Below the pieces are notes generated by a model. That model was not told the origin of the DNA, made no database searches, and was given only the letters and a program-made list of their open reading frames with translations. 64,000 bases of DNA, taken from Eretmocerus hayati (Eukaryota > Arthropoda > Insecta > Hymenoptera > Aphelinidae). Positions within the stretch are counted from its first letter, which is position 1; each line of letters opens with the position of its first letter. Of the stretch, positions 50,800-62,900 are shown in pieces. Made by a program: the position numbers and the translations under genes. Where the stretch lies: assembly GCA_029851415.1 (NCBI GenBank), contig CM056744.1, forward strand, positions 58,367,797-58,431,796. Direction: 5' to 3'.

Positions 50800-53700
50800 G
50801 TTTTGTTTTTTGGACTTTTTGAATTAAAATTTGACTGCGATGGCTGCAACTACTGTTAGAGACTCACGATTGCGTATCATCCAAAATTATTCTGCAATTT
50901 TGCAACAAATTAAATAACGAATCTGGGATCAAACAAATTTTGAAAAATTCATTTTTCTGATTTTTTGGAAGTCTAAAATGTTATTCATCAATTTTCGTTC
51001 ATTCTGACTACTGCCAATGATTCTCGATAAAGTTTTGACATACCTTAAATGCAACATGAGAACACTGTACGTGCATCTATACGCACAATGAGGCAGACAA
51101 AACCTCGTGAAGTGTATAAATATCTTAGAATGTGGCACAACTTCTGTAGCACTGATTGTAAATTCCATGAACTCGAAAAATTCGAAAAATTCGCCCGAAG
51201 GCTGAGAACTCTTGGACATAATCTTGTTTCCTTTCTATGGAAAAATATTATGAATTCTATTTATGTACGCAAAAATTATTGCAATTTGAGTCACTTGGTT
51301 GTATATCGACCGTTAAATCTTGAGTTTCTCATGAAATTTTTCAAAATTTCGCGTTGAATACAGGAAACTTTTGAGGACCCGAGCACTTCGGTGCATGGCA
51401 AAATGAAATTGTATATGACATTTTTGTCGACTTTTTCTTGACTCTTGTTGAAATATTGGTCATTTTATTTGATCATTTCTGAAACCTATCAATCATTGAG
51501 CCATTGACCACTCATGATTCGTATGGAATGAATGCGGCCCTATTTAGGGAATGCTGAATTATATATAGCTAATAGTGACCATTATCACATCCAGAATCGT
51601 CCCATTGAGTGCATTCGTTCGAATTAGAGATTTTGGTATCATAGCTTTCAAAATTTACCTACTGAAGTTTTCTTTGGTGAGAATTCCACACTTTTCCTGG
51701 ATAGAATTCCATATCCATACTTACTTGCCTAGAGCTTGTAACCAATAATAACGGCAAAATCAATTTTTCTAATTGAGAGACGATAAAATTATCGGTATCT
51801 CCTGCCATTTAAATGGCAGGAGATACCGATAATTGCATTGTCTCTGAATATTGAATACATCTTGCAATAGAGTCTACACATCAGATCAATTTTTCTCAAT
51901 TTTAATAAATTTCCTATTTTTTCCGTTTAGTCTTCTATATGACAAAATATAACTGCTAGTTCTTGCAAATGCCACTCAGATATTCAAGACATAAAATAAT
52001 GTGCCCGTAGATTAAGTTGCATGCTTTTTTCATGAAGTTGCATGAGGATCAATCGACGGAAACTACAGCAACAATGTAGATATTTGTGGCACAAGGCACC
52101 AGAGGCTTATGTTCGTCTTCATTACAAGCGAACGCCAATTCAATTATGCCGATGTCGAACTCAAGTCTGAACTGGCTGAAAATGCTCTCGGATAGAGGGT
52201 CAAAAAATTACTGTCCTAAATTCTCAGAGAGTCGAAAACTAAGTAAGATCTTTGAATTCTCTATGGAAAATATCACCCTTGGCAACAGATCGGTCTATGA
52301 CCAACAGACAAAATCTTTCAAGAAACCTGCCAGTCGTTCTCTCATTGTGACAATGCAAATCCAATCAGTGATCAATCTCATTGGTGGCTTGACACTGAAT
52401 TAGAAAATATTTGCTTATGGGTTTTGAATATTATTGATATTCCCAGAACAGTTGTTGGACCAATCAATCCACAATCAATTGCTGCAACCATATTTCGCGT
52501 TATCTTGTGATGCAATTCTTGTTCCTGTAGAAGTACAATGATGGTGGAGGGCGAGAAGGGACCGTCAGACCCTTTCACTGTTCAATTCTCGACGCAGGAA
52601 GATTTAATTACTGCACAACTCGCATTTGTTGGCGTTGAAGATTTTACCGATGAGCAGTGTGAGTTGTTGGATATTACATTAGCCCTCAATATACGTTATA
52701 TGGTCCGAATATCAATAGCACAGACTGGACTGAATACGAGATCAATGACGAGTCTACTCGACCGATCGATAAGGAATACTACCCCGTATCCAAGCGGATC
52801 GAGGACAAAAAAAAATGAAGTCCGGCCAGTGCTCAAAATTTACATATCTTTCACCACAATTACATGCAATCTTAAACAATTTTGAAATGCTTGAAAATTA
52901 CTTTGGAAGCGCATAGTGAGTAGCGCATTCAATAAAATTTCGATTTGTTTCGAGACATTATACCAAATCATGACTTTTTGTCAAATTTTGATTTTTACAA
53001 GCAAAATTATGACTTGTCTGTATCGATAGATGTCCAAACTGCTCAATCTCGTACTCATTCTTCATTGCCAGGCATGACTTTTGTTCAATTTGGCCTATTT
53101 GGGCATGAAATATTGTACGAGCAATCATGGCTCTGTCAAAATAATCGTCACTTTGATTTGGCTCTCTCTCAATTCGAACAACAAATCAATAATTTCCATC
53201 ACGTGAGGGCAGAGATTTGTCTTGACATCCCAAGGGAAGGTACGTCTTTTGAGTCCTTCACGAATCCTCTGGATGTCATCGTTTTCCATGGCTCTTTTCA
53301 TGTGATATGTATTTTCCAACATCCGTTCCTCTCGATCATTTTCACGACCATTCGGTCTCCATCGGACAATCGCAGTCAGAATTTTAGAGTTCGACTAGTT
53401 AGCGCGTGTTGTAGTGCAAACTTGTCAGCCCAATCAAATTGTAGAATTCTCTGAATCTAGAATTGCATCGAGACGAGGAATGGGCCTGATCAACCCTATT
53501 CTTGTCAATTCCGACCCCCCCCCCCCCCCAGGTTCAATGTAATGTGGAATTTTGTAGGCAATATCTCAATACTGACTTGCACAGTCTAAATTTTAGAGGT
53601 AATTAAAACCGCAATAAGACATTTGATAGTCGTAAGATTGATTGCAAATCCTAGTCTGATTATGAGGTCGTGTCTGAGTTATCTCGACCGGCTAATAAAG

Positions 53701-55610
53701 CATTTTACCTCGTTTCCACCAAGATCGAGGCGGAACGCACTATAGTCTGACGAAGCACATTTTTTGCCTAGATGCATCATATTGCAGGTTTCAGTGTGCG
53801 GTAGCCTTGCAATGATCGTTAAATTTCCTGGTCCTCAAGATCTGACCTAGCATCTCAATTTATTAGCTCGCCGCACAGGACCATTCTATCCATCCGGCTA
53901 GAGCAATCTAACCTCGATTTTGACGAGCTGTTCCCGACATTATCTAGTCGTGATATTGGACTCAAATTTTATACAACCCATGACCTTCGATCAGCAGATC
54001 AATTACTCTCAATCAATCCAAGGCCTATGATGCCAATACAACCACATAGCGTCGTTACGACAAATTTAGACCAAAAGACTCGCCTGGGAGGAGGCATAGC
54101 GATTCATAAGCGCAGGAGCAGCCTTGTGCCCGTAGCAAGCATATACGTGCTACTGACTGCAGCTGAAGATAAACATCGTTCCGGAGGAAGATTCGTCGAG
54201 GGAGAGAAGAATTGACCTCATCGAACCAAACGAACGTTCCATTGTGTGAACATGGAATACAACAGACAATTTCTTCTTCAATGAGCCTAATTATTCAAGA
54301 TGACCAATGACCATTCGAATTTACCGTGTTCTCGAGTAGAGATCAGTAATAAGGTCAATCGATCATGATGAAATTCATCAACTTTTATACAATATTGCAG
54401 TACGCTTTGAGTTTGTTGTGAACTGAACTTTGTATAGTTAAGTACAAAACTAATTCGTTTTGATTGGTATGATCCATGAGTAGTTTCTCATTCATTTGGT
54501 ATAGCAAATGAAATTTTTCCAATTTTTCTCAAGTTTTTCGATACTTATTCAATTCCTTGATATGATCCTTCGATCAACTTTTCGTTGTACTTCCATACTT
54601 GAATTTCTCGAATCAGAATAAGGTCCGTTGACCAATTTTCGTAGTAGTAAGTACAAAGATCTACGACCGATTTTTCCTAAATAGTTTTTCGATACGTTTG
54701 ATTAGTCTTCAAATCGATCTTCCAGTAGAATTATGATTATGTTACAAACTTTTTCTAATTTTAGAGTAGGAAACCCAAGGTCAATGACCATTATCTAGAA
54801 AATTTAGAAGTTCACCGAAAAGTGTTACGTTGATTTCCCAATATTCATGGGAAGAATGCTTGCCCGTCATTAGACAAATTTCTATTCATTTTCATTTTGT
54901 GTGCCAATGTACCAAATTTTCGATGAACAAGCCATGTTCATCAGAATCCACCAATTTCAACCATATTTGAATCGAAATCGAGTCAAGTTTTGCATGGATC
55001 GCGTCTTATACTTATATTAATGAGGTCTACGACCGAATGATTATGTGACAAAATAGTCAATCAATCATGATTTTATATTCAATTTGTGCGCTATTTGTAT
55101 TAAAGGATGGATTGAGCGAAGTACGGTATGATCTGAATGCACAAGGCGTGAATACGAGACAAATGTCCAAAGTATGATCAGTGTACTGTATGCAATGTAT
55201 GATCAGAGTGCTGTATGCAATGAATGATGAGTGTACTGTATGCATAGTATGGTCTAATAGTGACGGTCAATTCAAGAGACCTACTGGTTCAGTAAAACCA
55301 AGTGATTTTTCTGTGGCATAATAGTGCAGAACAGTGCGGTGAAAAGACGCTCTCCAGTGATCTATGTTCGAGAATTCGTACGAAAAGTTAAGTAATAGAG
55401 TGGATTTTATGTTCGTATGAATGAATCCCCAACCGTTTTTTGAAGAAATTGTATTTACTCTTGATGTCAAATCCCTTTCAATTTATAGGAAAGTTCAAGA
55501 CATGTTGAACAAAATCAACTTTTTATTCTCATGACCGAATCGGTCCATCTCCTGAATTGGTCCAGATTGAGAGAGGGTAGTTCTCGAGCTGGTACGCCAG
55601 CCGGCTACCC
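50800..55610. other. Internal region of the 23.6-kb element, right part
   Basis: 4.8 kb AT-rich, no recognised gene. The longest frame is 52945-53454 (169 codons, + strand, Phe/Ser-rich, no motif; probably chance). Contents include a 48-bp perfect palindrome at 51787-51834, a C run at 53514-53529, and a threefold 28-30-bp repeat ('gtatgatcagtgtactgtatg') at 55170-55252. Confidence 0.55.
51787..51834. repeat. Perfect 48-bp palindrome
   Basis: Two 24-nt arms without spacer, from 'aattatcggtatct' through the centre 'ccatttaaatgg' back to 'agataccgataatt'. The match is exact. Such perfect palindromes decay fast, so it is recent or maintained. Confidence 0.95.
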
Positions 55611-55615
55611 AGCGT

Positions 55616-55627
55616 CTGGGGAAGGGG
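55616..55627 (+). promoter_or_regulatory. Polypurine tract before the 3' LTR
   Basis: 'tggggaagggg' immediately precedes TGTGACGG of the 3' LTR, the expected plus-strand primer of the 23.6-kb element. Confidence 0.8.
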
Positions 55628-56451
55628 TGTGACGGTTGGATACATACCGTCTCCTCTCTCCTGGACCGATTATTACTCGAATATAATTTATTGTTACAGC
55701 TAGGGCAAGTAACAAGGAGTGAACTTTCCAAGGTGCGAGAGAGAGAGCGAGAGATGGCACACCAAGAAGCGAGATAGAGTCGCGCGGGCCGTAGCTTGTA
55801 GTAGACGCCACTAAGCTATTCTTCCCCGCGCTCCCCTCCCTCCGCGTTCCACCAAGCTGCCACTGCGTTGCCGTGTCAGCCGGGAGACTACCGTCGTCAT
55901 GAGTAGTGAGAGTACGTGTCGGAGCTCGCTCCATTTTTCGTGCTCCGTTTTTCTCTTCCGCGCGTAACCTCGTCGCCGTTTTACTAGTCTCGGTGCGCGT
56001 GTGATAACCTGGTGCAGCGGTCCCCCTGCAGACCGTGCCCGCTCAAGCTGCCAGTAGCCGTCGGCCAAGCGTGGCCCATATATACTTCTGTCCTCGTGGA
56101 CATCTCCGTCGTCACCAAGTCGACATTCTGTAAGTGCCAGATCGATTTTCTCTCTCTCTCTTTTTTTTTCTTTTTTTTTTTTTTTAAGGTGGTTAGAGGG
56201 CAAAATCTGCCTCAGGATCCCTCGGATCCGTCCCCAGACACCGGACTGGTTCAGCTTACGCGGACTACGCATAGCCCACGCATGCCATACCAGGCGGGAC
56301 ACGGGTTTGGGTGGGGCCCACCGAGAGATGGGCCCGGCCGTGTAATATCCCTCTCCCCTCGATGTCCGATACCTAGGGCATCGGGCAATCAAGAAGGAGA
56401 TCCACCTGCATCTACCATCTCATCCCGGAACCGCGTGAGCATTACTTCAGG

Positions 56452-56733
56452 ATGAGCGGCATGTCTCGCGCTCGATTGCAAGCGTTCCTCTTCTCCATCT
56501 TCTCTCGTCGACCACTTGTCGGCATCTTCTATCTTCATTCTTCATTGTTCCCTCTCTTTCTTCTTTCTTCTCTCTTCTTCCTTCTTTCTTCCTCCTTCAG
56601 TGCATCAGATTCCTCCTGGAATCATTTGGGCCTCTTCTGTTTCAATCGGCAGAGTCACTGTAATTCGCCTGCTTCGAGGCGCCTTACTTCCCTCTCTTTC
56701 TCCTCTTTGCGGGTCATCACCAGCTTGATGTAT

Positions 56734-56775
<42 letters not shown>

Positions 56776-56871
56776 AAACGTTCTCGTGCACCCTCTAACA
56801 ACACCCAGATCTGTGCCTCCGTTCCGGAGCAGAGTTGTGCTTCGGCAGCAGAAAAGGCGAGAACTCCCTGA
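56452..56871 (+). CDS. Open frame upstream of the LINE ORF (doubtful)
   Basis: 139 codons, Leu/Ser/Phe-rich because it crosses CT-rich and (CT)n sequence (SLSLSLSLSLS). Its ATG overlaps the TGA of a further upstream open frame (ATGA at 56452), and its own TGA (56869) lies in the same frame as the LINE ORF that follows. No ORF1 motif (zinc knuckle, RRM) is visible. It may be only the 5' untranslated region. Confidence 0.25.
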
Positions 56872-59799
56872 CTAAGTACGGCTGCTGAGGAGAAACGAGG
56901 GAGTGGTAGTTCTTTGAAAGCGGGATTTATCAACCTTAACTCGCTGACAGATAAGATTGAGCATCTGCGCTTGCTCATTGCTAACGATCCCTCCTATCAT
57001 CTATTTGGGGTCGCTGAGTCGAAGCTGGATGAGTATGTGGATGACAGTCTCGTTCAGATTCCTGGGTTTTCACTGTTGAGACAGGATCGCAACAGGGAGG
57101 GTGGTGGGGTTGCTTTGTATGTGCGCAATGATTTTGAAGTAGAGAAACTAGTTTCTTCTAATACTTTCGGCCCAGGAAAACCTGGCGTGCCTGAATTCCT
57201 TTTCTGTAGCGTACAGCAAGGCAACTCTCCTCCAATACTAGCCGTGGTAGTCTATAGACCTCCAAAAATCGCCATGCAGAAGGATGATGGGCTGTTTGGC
57301 TCATTACGCCGACTGTGTGGAGATTATAGTCACAAAATTATAATGGGAGATCTGAACGCTGACTTGTTGGATACTGCTCATCCTGACACTAAGACACTGA
57401 CTGCACTGACAGAAAAACTAGCCCTACAGATAGTGCAGCATGGCCCGACTCACCAACACAACCCCAATGTTTCTCATACATGGATTGATCATATTTACGT
57501 AGATGACAATGACACCATTACTGACTTTCAAAACAGACTCCTGCCCAGTTTCGGCAGGCACTCGGTCATAGACGTCACCATCAACGTCTTCACTCCCACT
57601 CCGCCAAAAAATTCCTTCACTTATAGGAATTTTCGTAACATCACTCCGGAGATGCTGAATGACCGTCTGCTTCGCTGCAACTGGACAGCTCTTGAAAATG
57701 CTGAAACCAGCTTGGAAGACGCAATTCACTGCTTGAATGAGAACTTAAAGACTGTTATAGATGAATTAGCGCCGGAAAAAACTATCAACCCGCGGAAAAA
57801 TGATGCTCCTTGGATTGGTCCTGAGTTGAGGGTACTCATGAATGAGCGAGATGCGACGCACAGGCGCTGGGAACGAAATCAACGTAACCAGCGCGAGTGT
57901 CCTGAGCTTCAAAGTGAGTACTTTCGGCTTAGCGAAGAGGTCGACTTGCGCATGGAACAAGAGCGTAACTCCTTCCTTCAAAACCATCTTTCAGACGCTC
58001 TTGATCAACATAAGAACATCTGGAAGGAAATGCGCAACTTTGGCCTCCTGCCTAAAAGCAAAGAGGAGGAACTTCATGGTTTCACACCGGATGAGTTGAA
58101 CGCTCACTTTGCGGGAGTTTCCGTCTCGCCTCACGAAAATATAGATGAAGCAATGGACGACATAAATTCGGCTTCAGAGGAGGGTTTTGAATTCAAGCCC
58201 ACAAATTTTAACGACGTAGTCCTTGCTATCAAACATTTTTCCTCGCAGGCCCGTGGATCAGACGGGATGCCCCAAAGCGTGATCGCGAAGGCTCTCCCGG
58301 CTATTGGTGATCTTATTGTACATATTTTCAACTCCTCTTTCGCTCATAGCACTTTTCCCGCGGCTTGGAAGCAAGCACAGCTGATTGCATCAAAAAAGAC
58401 TACAGCTCCATCAACAGTCTCAGACTTTCGTCCTATAGCGCTGCTCTGCTTCCTCGCCAAGGTCCTGGAAAAAATCGCACACGACCAAATCACGGAGTAC
58501 TTAAAACAAGAGAAATTACAAGATCGCTTCCAGACTGGTTTTAGGCAATACCATAGCACCCAGACAGCTCTACTAAAGTTGACCGATGACATCAGAGAAG
58601 GTATTGACAAGAAGAAGATCACCTTGCTCCTGCTTTTTGACTTTAGTAAAGCCTTTGACACGATATCACCATCAAAGCTGTTGAGCAAACTTCAAAATCT
58701 TGGCTTCTCGAGATCGGCACTTCTGTGGATAAAATCATACTTACAAGGTCGCACCCAAAAAGTCACTTCAAAATCTGGTAATTCTGATTGGCTCGAAACC
58801 AATCTCGGTGTTCCACAGGGTTCCGTTCTCGGGCCTTTACTCTTCAGCTTATATGTCAATGACTTACCTGGTTTGCTAGACGGAAAGTCGGTACATCATC
58901 TATTTTATGCGGATGACCTGCAAATTTATCTCCAAGTCGAGAAAACTAAGATCAGAGAGGGCATCGCTCGGCTGGGTGAAATAGGACGACTAGTAGCTGA
59001 ATGGGCCAAGAGTTCCGGCTTGTGTCTCAACGCTGGCAAGACCAAGGCAATCTACTTCAGCTCTGAGAGGAATATCAAAGACCTGAAGGGAATGGACTTG
59101 CCAGGGGTTGAAATACAGGATGGAAAGTTCATCCCGTTCAGTGACACGGTCGTGAGTCTTGGTGTTACACTTGACAGGGAACTGACGTGGAGACCGCACG
59201 TTGACCAAGTAACTAAGAAAGTCAACAGAGCCCTATACGGACTGCGGTTTTTTAGGGCGTGTATCACCAGACCTCTCCGAATTCGCCTAGTCGAGTCCTT
59301 GGTTCAACCGCACTTGGATTATTGCACGGTCGTGTACCTCGACACCACGGACGATCAACGGCAACGGATACAGCGACTAAGCAATTTATGTGTGAGGTAC
59401 ATTTTTGATCTCAGGAGAGACGAGCACGTCACCACGTTTAGGGAACGTTTGGGTTGGTTACGTACTGATTCGCGGAGAATGTACTCCGCAAATCTGTTAA
59501 TGCACAAGATCATGCATTTAGGAGAGCCTGGCTACCTAGCTGCGATGTTCACCAGGTACCAATCCGAACGCCCCGCACGCTGTGATACAGAAGAGCGGGT
59601 ACTCAAAATTCCCAATATGAGACTTGAGTATGGAAGAAGATCATTCCAGGTTCAGTGTGCTCATTTGTGGAACTTTCTCCCTCCGGGCTTTCGGCAGCTG
59701 CGGAAAACATCACAATTCAAGGAATCCCTGAAAGATTTTTTACTAACCCAGTCTTCGCAGAAGATTGATGTGGAGAACAGGCATTATTCTAATCTGTAA
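56872..59799 (+). CDS. LINE endonuclease-reverse transcriptase
   Basis: 976 codons without a break from just after the stop at 56869. APE-type endonuclease (to about codon 250): 'AGFINLNSLTDKI', 'GVAESKLDE', 'VVVYRPPK', 'KIIMGDLNADLL', 'HTWIDHIYV'. RT: 'RGSDGMPQSVI', 'DFRPIALLCFLAKVLEKI', 'LLLLFDFSKAFDTI', 'GVPQGSVLGPLLFSLYVNDLP' and catalytic YADD at 58906-58917. The C-terminus has 'FR..S..LWN.LP', usual in CR1/L2-like and related LINEs; no RNase H. There is no ATG before the endonuclease: the first Met codon lies beyond codon 100, so translation must start at a non-AUG codon (TTG at 56914 is a candidate) or be coupled to upstream frames. Confidence 0.9.
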   Translation, partial: LSTAAEEKRGSGSSLKAGFINLNSLTDKIEHLRLLIANDPSYHLFGVAESKLDEYVDDSLVQIPGFSLLRQDRNREGGGVALYVRNDFEVEKLVSSNTFGPGKPGVPEFLFCSVQQGNSPPILAVVVYRPPKIAMQKDDGLFGSLRRLCGDYSHKIIMGDLNADLLDTAHPDTKTLTALTEKLALQIVQHGPTHQHNPNVSHTWIDHIYVDDNDTITDFQNRLLPSFGRHSVIDVTINVFTPTPPKNSFTYRNFRNITPEMLNDRLLRCNWTALENAETSLEDAIHCLNENLKTVIDELAPEKTINPRKNDAPWIGPELRVLMNERDATHRRWERNQRNQRECPELQSEYFRLSEEVDLRMEQERNSFLQNHLSDALDQHKNIWKEMRNFGLLPKSKEEELHGFTPDELNAHFAGVSVSPHENIDEAMDDINSASEEGFEFKPTNFNDVVLAIKHFSSQARGSDGMPQSVIAKALPAIGDLIVHIFNSSFAHSTFPAAWKQAQLIASKKTTAPSTVSDFRPIALLCFLAKVLEKIAHDQITEYLKQEKLQDRFQTGFRQYHSTQTALLKLTDDIREGIDKKKITLLLLFDFSKAFDTISPSKLLSKLQNLGFSRSALLWIKSYLQGRTQKVTSKSGNSDWLETNLGVPQGSVLGPLLFSLYVNDLPGLLDGKSVHHLFYADDLQIYLQVEKTKIREGIARLGEIGRLVAEWAKSSGLCLNAGKTKAIYFSSERNIKDLKGMDLPGVEIQDGKFIPFSDTVVSLGVTLDRELTWRPHVDQVTKKVNRALYGLRFFRACITRPLRIRLVESLVQPHLDYCTVVYLDTTDDQRQRIQRLSNLCVRYIFDLRRDEHVTTFRERLGWLRTDSRRMYSANLLMHKIMHLGEPGYLAAMFTRYQSERPARCDTEERVLKIPNMRLEYGRRSFQVQCAHLWNFLPPGFRQLRKTSQFKESLKDFLLTQSSQKIDVENRHYSNL

Positions 59800-60101
59800 T
59801 GGGAAGGGCTCTTCCTTAATTTAGTATTTTTTACATGTGACCTCAGTCACCCAATTGGTGATCTATAGCTGTGATATTAGTGCGAGCCCTTACCCCTCTT
59901 TTTATACTTCTAAGTATGCACCCTGACTAGTCACGAATTGTGATAATTATTGTCCTTGACCAAACCAGTAATTGACTGAAACTATCATCATTATTTTGTT
60001 GTACATATATTATATTCATTCTTATACGTGTTATTACATTTTAACGGGCATATGTAGGTGTATGCAATTGTATTTTTTGTCTTCGGACGAATAAAGGACA
60101 T

Positions 60102-60252
<151 letters not shown>

Positions 60253-60509
60253 GCCTCAAGTGAATGATTTCTTCCTCGTGCCCTCCTTGTCACGTGCGCG
60301 AGTTCAAATGCGTCTTAAGGTCATTCGACCATTTGTAAATATCTTTGTAAATATTCATCCTCTTTTCATTACCTTATTATAGCCTCGGTACTTGAATTAA
60401 CCTCATGCTTTGGTCATTTGACCTTTCCCTTATACATAAGTACAGAATAAGAACCCACAAAATATTGAACCAGGCTATGCCTGGATATGACGGAATAAAT
60501 TCCCTCATA

Positions 60510-60562
60510 AATCGATGTGAAGGAGATAAATCCAGGAAATAACATAGCTGACATTCTTACTT
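60510..60562 (+). pseudogene. Ty1/copia RNase H fragment
   Basis: Short continuation of the copia frame: 'IDVKEINPGNNIADILT', the conserved near-terminal block of copia Pol. It is cut again after the codon for Thr at 60562 by the next insertion. Confidence 0.88.
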
Positions 60563-62125
60563 CACGGTGAGTCATTAAGCCGAAGAACGTCGAGTTGCGT
60601 GAACATGGGATTTCCCTCTGGGGTATGTTTTGGGGTCATAAGTAGATCGTTTTCCATCAAGAATCAAAAAACTCGGTCGAAGGTTTTGAAAATAAGGTCG
60701 ATTTAAGCATTCTTTTAGCTGTTTCCCGGAAATAGTTACTTCATTACTCACTCTCGTTCCTTGCTTTGGAATCGACTATTCAAAAAGACCAAAGTACCTA
60801 TTTTCGACGTGATAAGACCCGATTTTTCGAAATCCGAGGTCCAAATTGAGCCCAGATGAGATCCGAATAATTCGGAATGGTTTACAGTGCAGGAAACCCT
60901 CTTTTTACCGATCAAATTCACGGGAAATCTAGGGTCTCCTGAGATTGATACTAAATAACATAAATCTCATCGAAAGCAGACATGAACTTCCTGTTGATAA
61001 ATGATATGTTAAGATTATGGAAAGTCTCTAATAAGTCGTGAAAGCTTGTTTTGGCATGAATCTCGATCCTCAATATGTTGATAAAATGAAAGATTTTCGC
61101 AGTTGCTATCTGAATTCGGGTATTTCTGTTACACCGAAAACTCATGCAATTATATATCTTATTGGAGAATTTTGTAGTAGAGCTGGAACTGGTCTTCGAA
61201 AGTACAGCGAATAAGTATCCAAGTCAGTTCATCACGAATTCAGTGAAGTTTGGAAGAAATATGAAGTTCATTCTGCACACTCTACTTATTCAGATCGCCT
61301 TCTTCGCGCAGAATGCGAATTCAATGGATTACATGTATGACCTATTCTCTCAACTTATCGTAGAAGGATATGAGATATCTTACCGTTCTTTTGAGATTAA
61401 ATGGTAAGTGTTAGAGAATATAAAATGCGAAAGTCTATCCCTTTAGTTAGTGCACCCTGTGACATTCGTTACAATGATAATCGAGCGAGACTTTTGTGTC
61501 TAGAATTCAATCATGTGAGAGTGGTCTTTGATATGTCAACAAGATTGTACTTATGGAAAATTTGATTCGCATTAAGACAACAGTTCGAAAAGATTCAACA
61601 TTTCTTTGTTAGGAAGCTGTTTAGATATAGCTCCTTACTTACATTCAGAATTCCAATCGAATGATGAGAAGGTCTCGGGCATACCAAATACTAGTAAAAT
61701 ACGTCACTATTGATATGTACACCACTCCAGTATTTATAAGATTCATGTCCCCGATGACCAAAGATATCCTTGAATTTTACGTAAACTTTTCCGGTAAGAA
61801 GAGGGTTCCTTGCTCTATAAACCATTCCGAATTATTCGGATCTTATCTGGGCTCAATTTGGACTTCGGATTGAGAAAGATTGGGTCTTTTTACGTCGAAT
61901 AAAGGTACTTTGGTTATTTTGAATAGTCGATTCCAAATCAAGAAACGAGAGTGAGTAATGAAGTAAATAGACTATATCCGGAAGAGTCGCCTTTATTTTG
62001 AAAACCCTCGACCGATTTTCTTGATTCTTATTGGAAAATGATCCACTAATGACCTCAAAAAATACCCCAGAGGGAAATCCCATGTTCGAGCACTTCGACC
62101 TTTTTCGTCTGAATGACTCACCGTG
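60563..62125. mobile_element. 1.56-kb element with about 345-bp terminal inverted repeats
   Basis: The left end CACGGTGAGTCATT (60563) is mirrored by AATGACTCACCGTG (to 62125). The inverted match extends to about 60910 and 61785, with roughly 80-85% identity. Flanks are ACTT on the left and ACTA on the right; the copia frame requires ACTA, so this is a 4-bp duplication with one change. No transposase frame in the 870-bp centre, so non-autonomous. A CAC-ending repeat with a short duplication recalls CACTA/Chapaev-type DNA transposons, but the class is not proven. Confidence 0.75.
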
Positions 62126-62212
62126 ACTAGAGCACTTGGGAGAATCAAGTTTGAGAAATTCAGGAATTCATTAAGGCCATTTCGGATCCTCGTGGCAAAT
62201 AGGGGGTTACAA
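62126..62212 (+). pseudogene. Ty1/copia Pol C-terminal end
   Basis: 'RALGRIKFEKFRNSL' is the last conserved block of copia Pol (usual KPLG..KFE..R..LG) and joins in frame to the fragment ending at 60562. The end of the ORF is cut by the MITE. Confidence 0.85.
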
Positions 62213-62526
62213 GTTACACGATGGTTTTTCCATCAATTGAGACGAGGGTGGTCGCAAATGACTCAGAATTGCTCCAGGAATGTGCCTCTGGTGCGATTTG
62301 TGACGATAAATGCCTCTCATTCTTGAGGTAGAATCGAAGAATCGAGAGACATTCCGATTCTGATTCTCAAAGAGCGCGACTTTGCACCTTACATCGAGTT
62401 TTGAAGAAGATACGGACGTTTATCCTCACGGATCGTACCAGAGGCAGATTTCTAAAGCATTTTCCAGTAATTTGCAACCACTCCCGTCTTAATTGATGGA
62501 GCAACCATTGCGAAAATTGTAACCCC
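62213..62526. mobile_element. 314-bp hairpin MITE
   Basis: GGGGTTACAAG on the left and TTGTAACCCC on the right; the inverted match continues over about 115 bp ('ccatcaattgagacgagggtggtcgcaaat' against its mirror). No coding capacity. The duplication was not resolved. Confidence 0.7.
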
Positions 62527-62611
62527 GTTCTGCGCGAGACTTCGACACGGCGTGTGAAATAGACCAACTGAAAAATGATTATAAGTCAGCTGTAACAGCA
62601 TGAATGTAAGG

Positions 62612-62900
62612 AGGCGCGTCAAGATATGTGTACATTCAGCTGTGACACTGACATCAGCAGAAGCTATTAGGTAGTTGAGGAAGGGAACTGTCACACCGTC
62701 TTTGGCGACGGCACCACGAGATGATGAATATGAATATGTGCGAAGGAGAAGCGCTGCGCTGAGTGCGGCAGATCGGATGAGAACGCTGTAAGTAAAAGAT
62801 GTGTGAGGGAGCGTAGAACTCGGAGCAAGTATTGGATGAATATTGTTTAGTGAAACAAGTGTTATTAAATTGAAGAGGTCCACAACGATCCATGGAGGAT
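62612..62900 (+). repeat. Segment matching 30-175 and 3110-3280 (possible copia 3' LTR)
   Basis: Direct-orientation copy of the split repeat at the left end of the window, here nearly contiguous. A short purine run 'gtaaggagg' precedes it (62606-62614). Position after the copia Pol end fits a 3' LTR, but ends are not defined. Confidence 0.45.

Noticed and set aside
52945..53454. 169-codon frame in the noncoding LTR element
   Set aside because: AT-driven, Phe/Ser-rich, no motif, no homologous context. Most likely chance.
56012..56455. 147-codon frame at the LTR/LINE junction
   Set aside because: It crosses the LTR, a poly-pyrimidine run and the LINE 5' region, so it is a composite without a biological unit.
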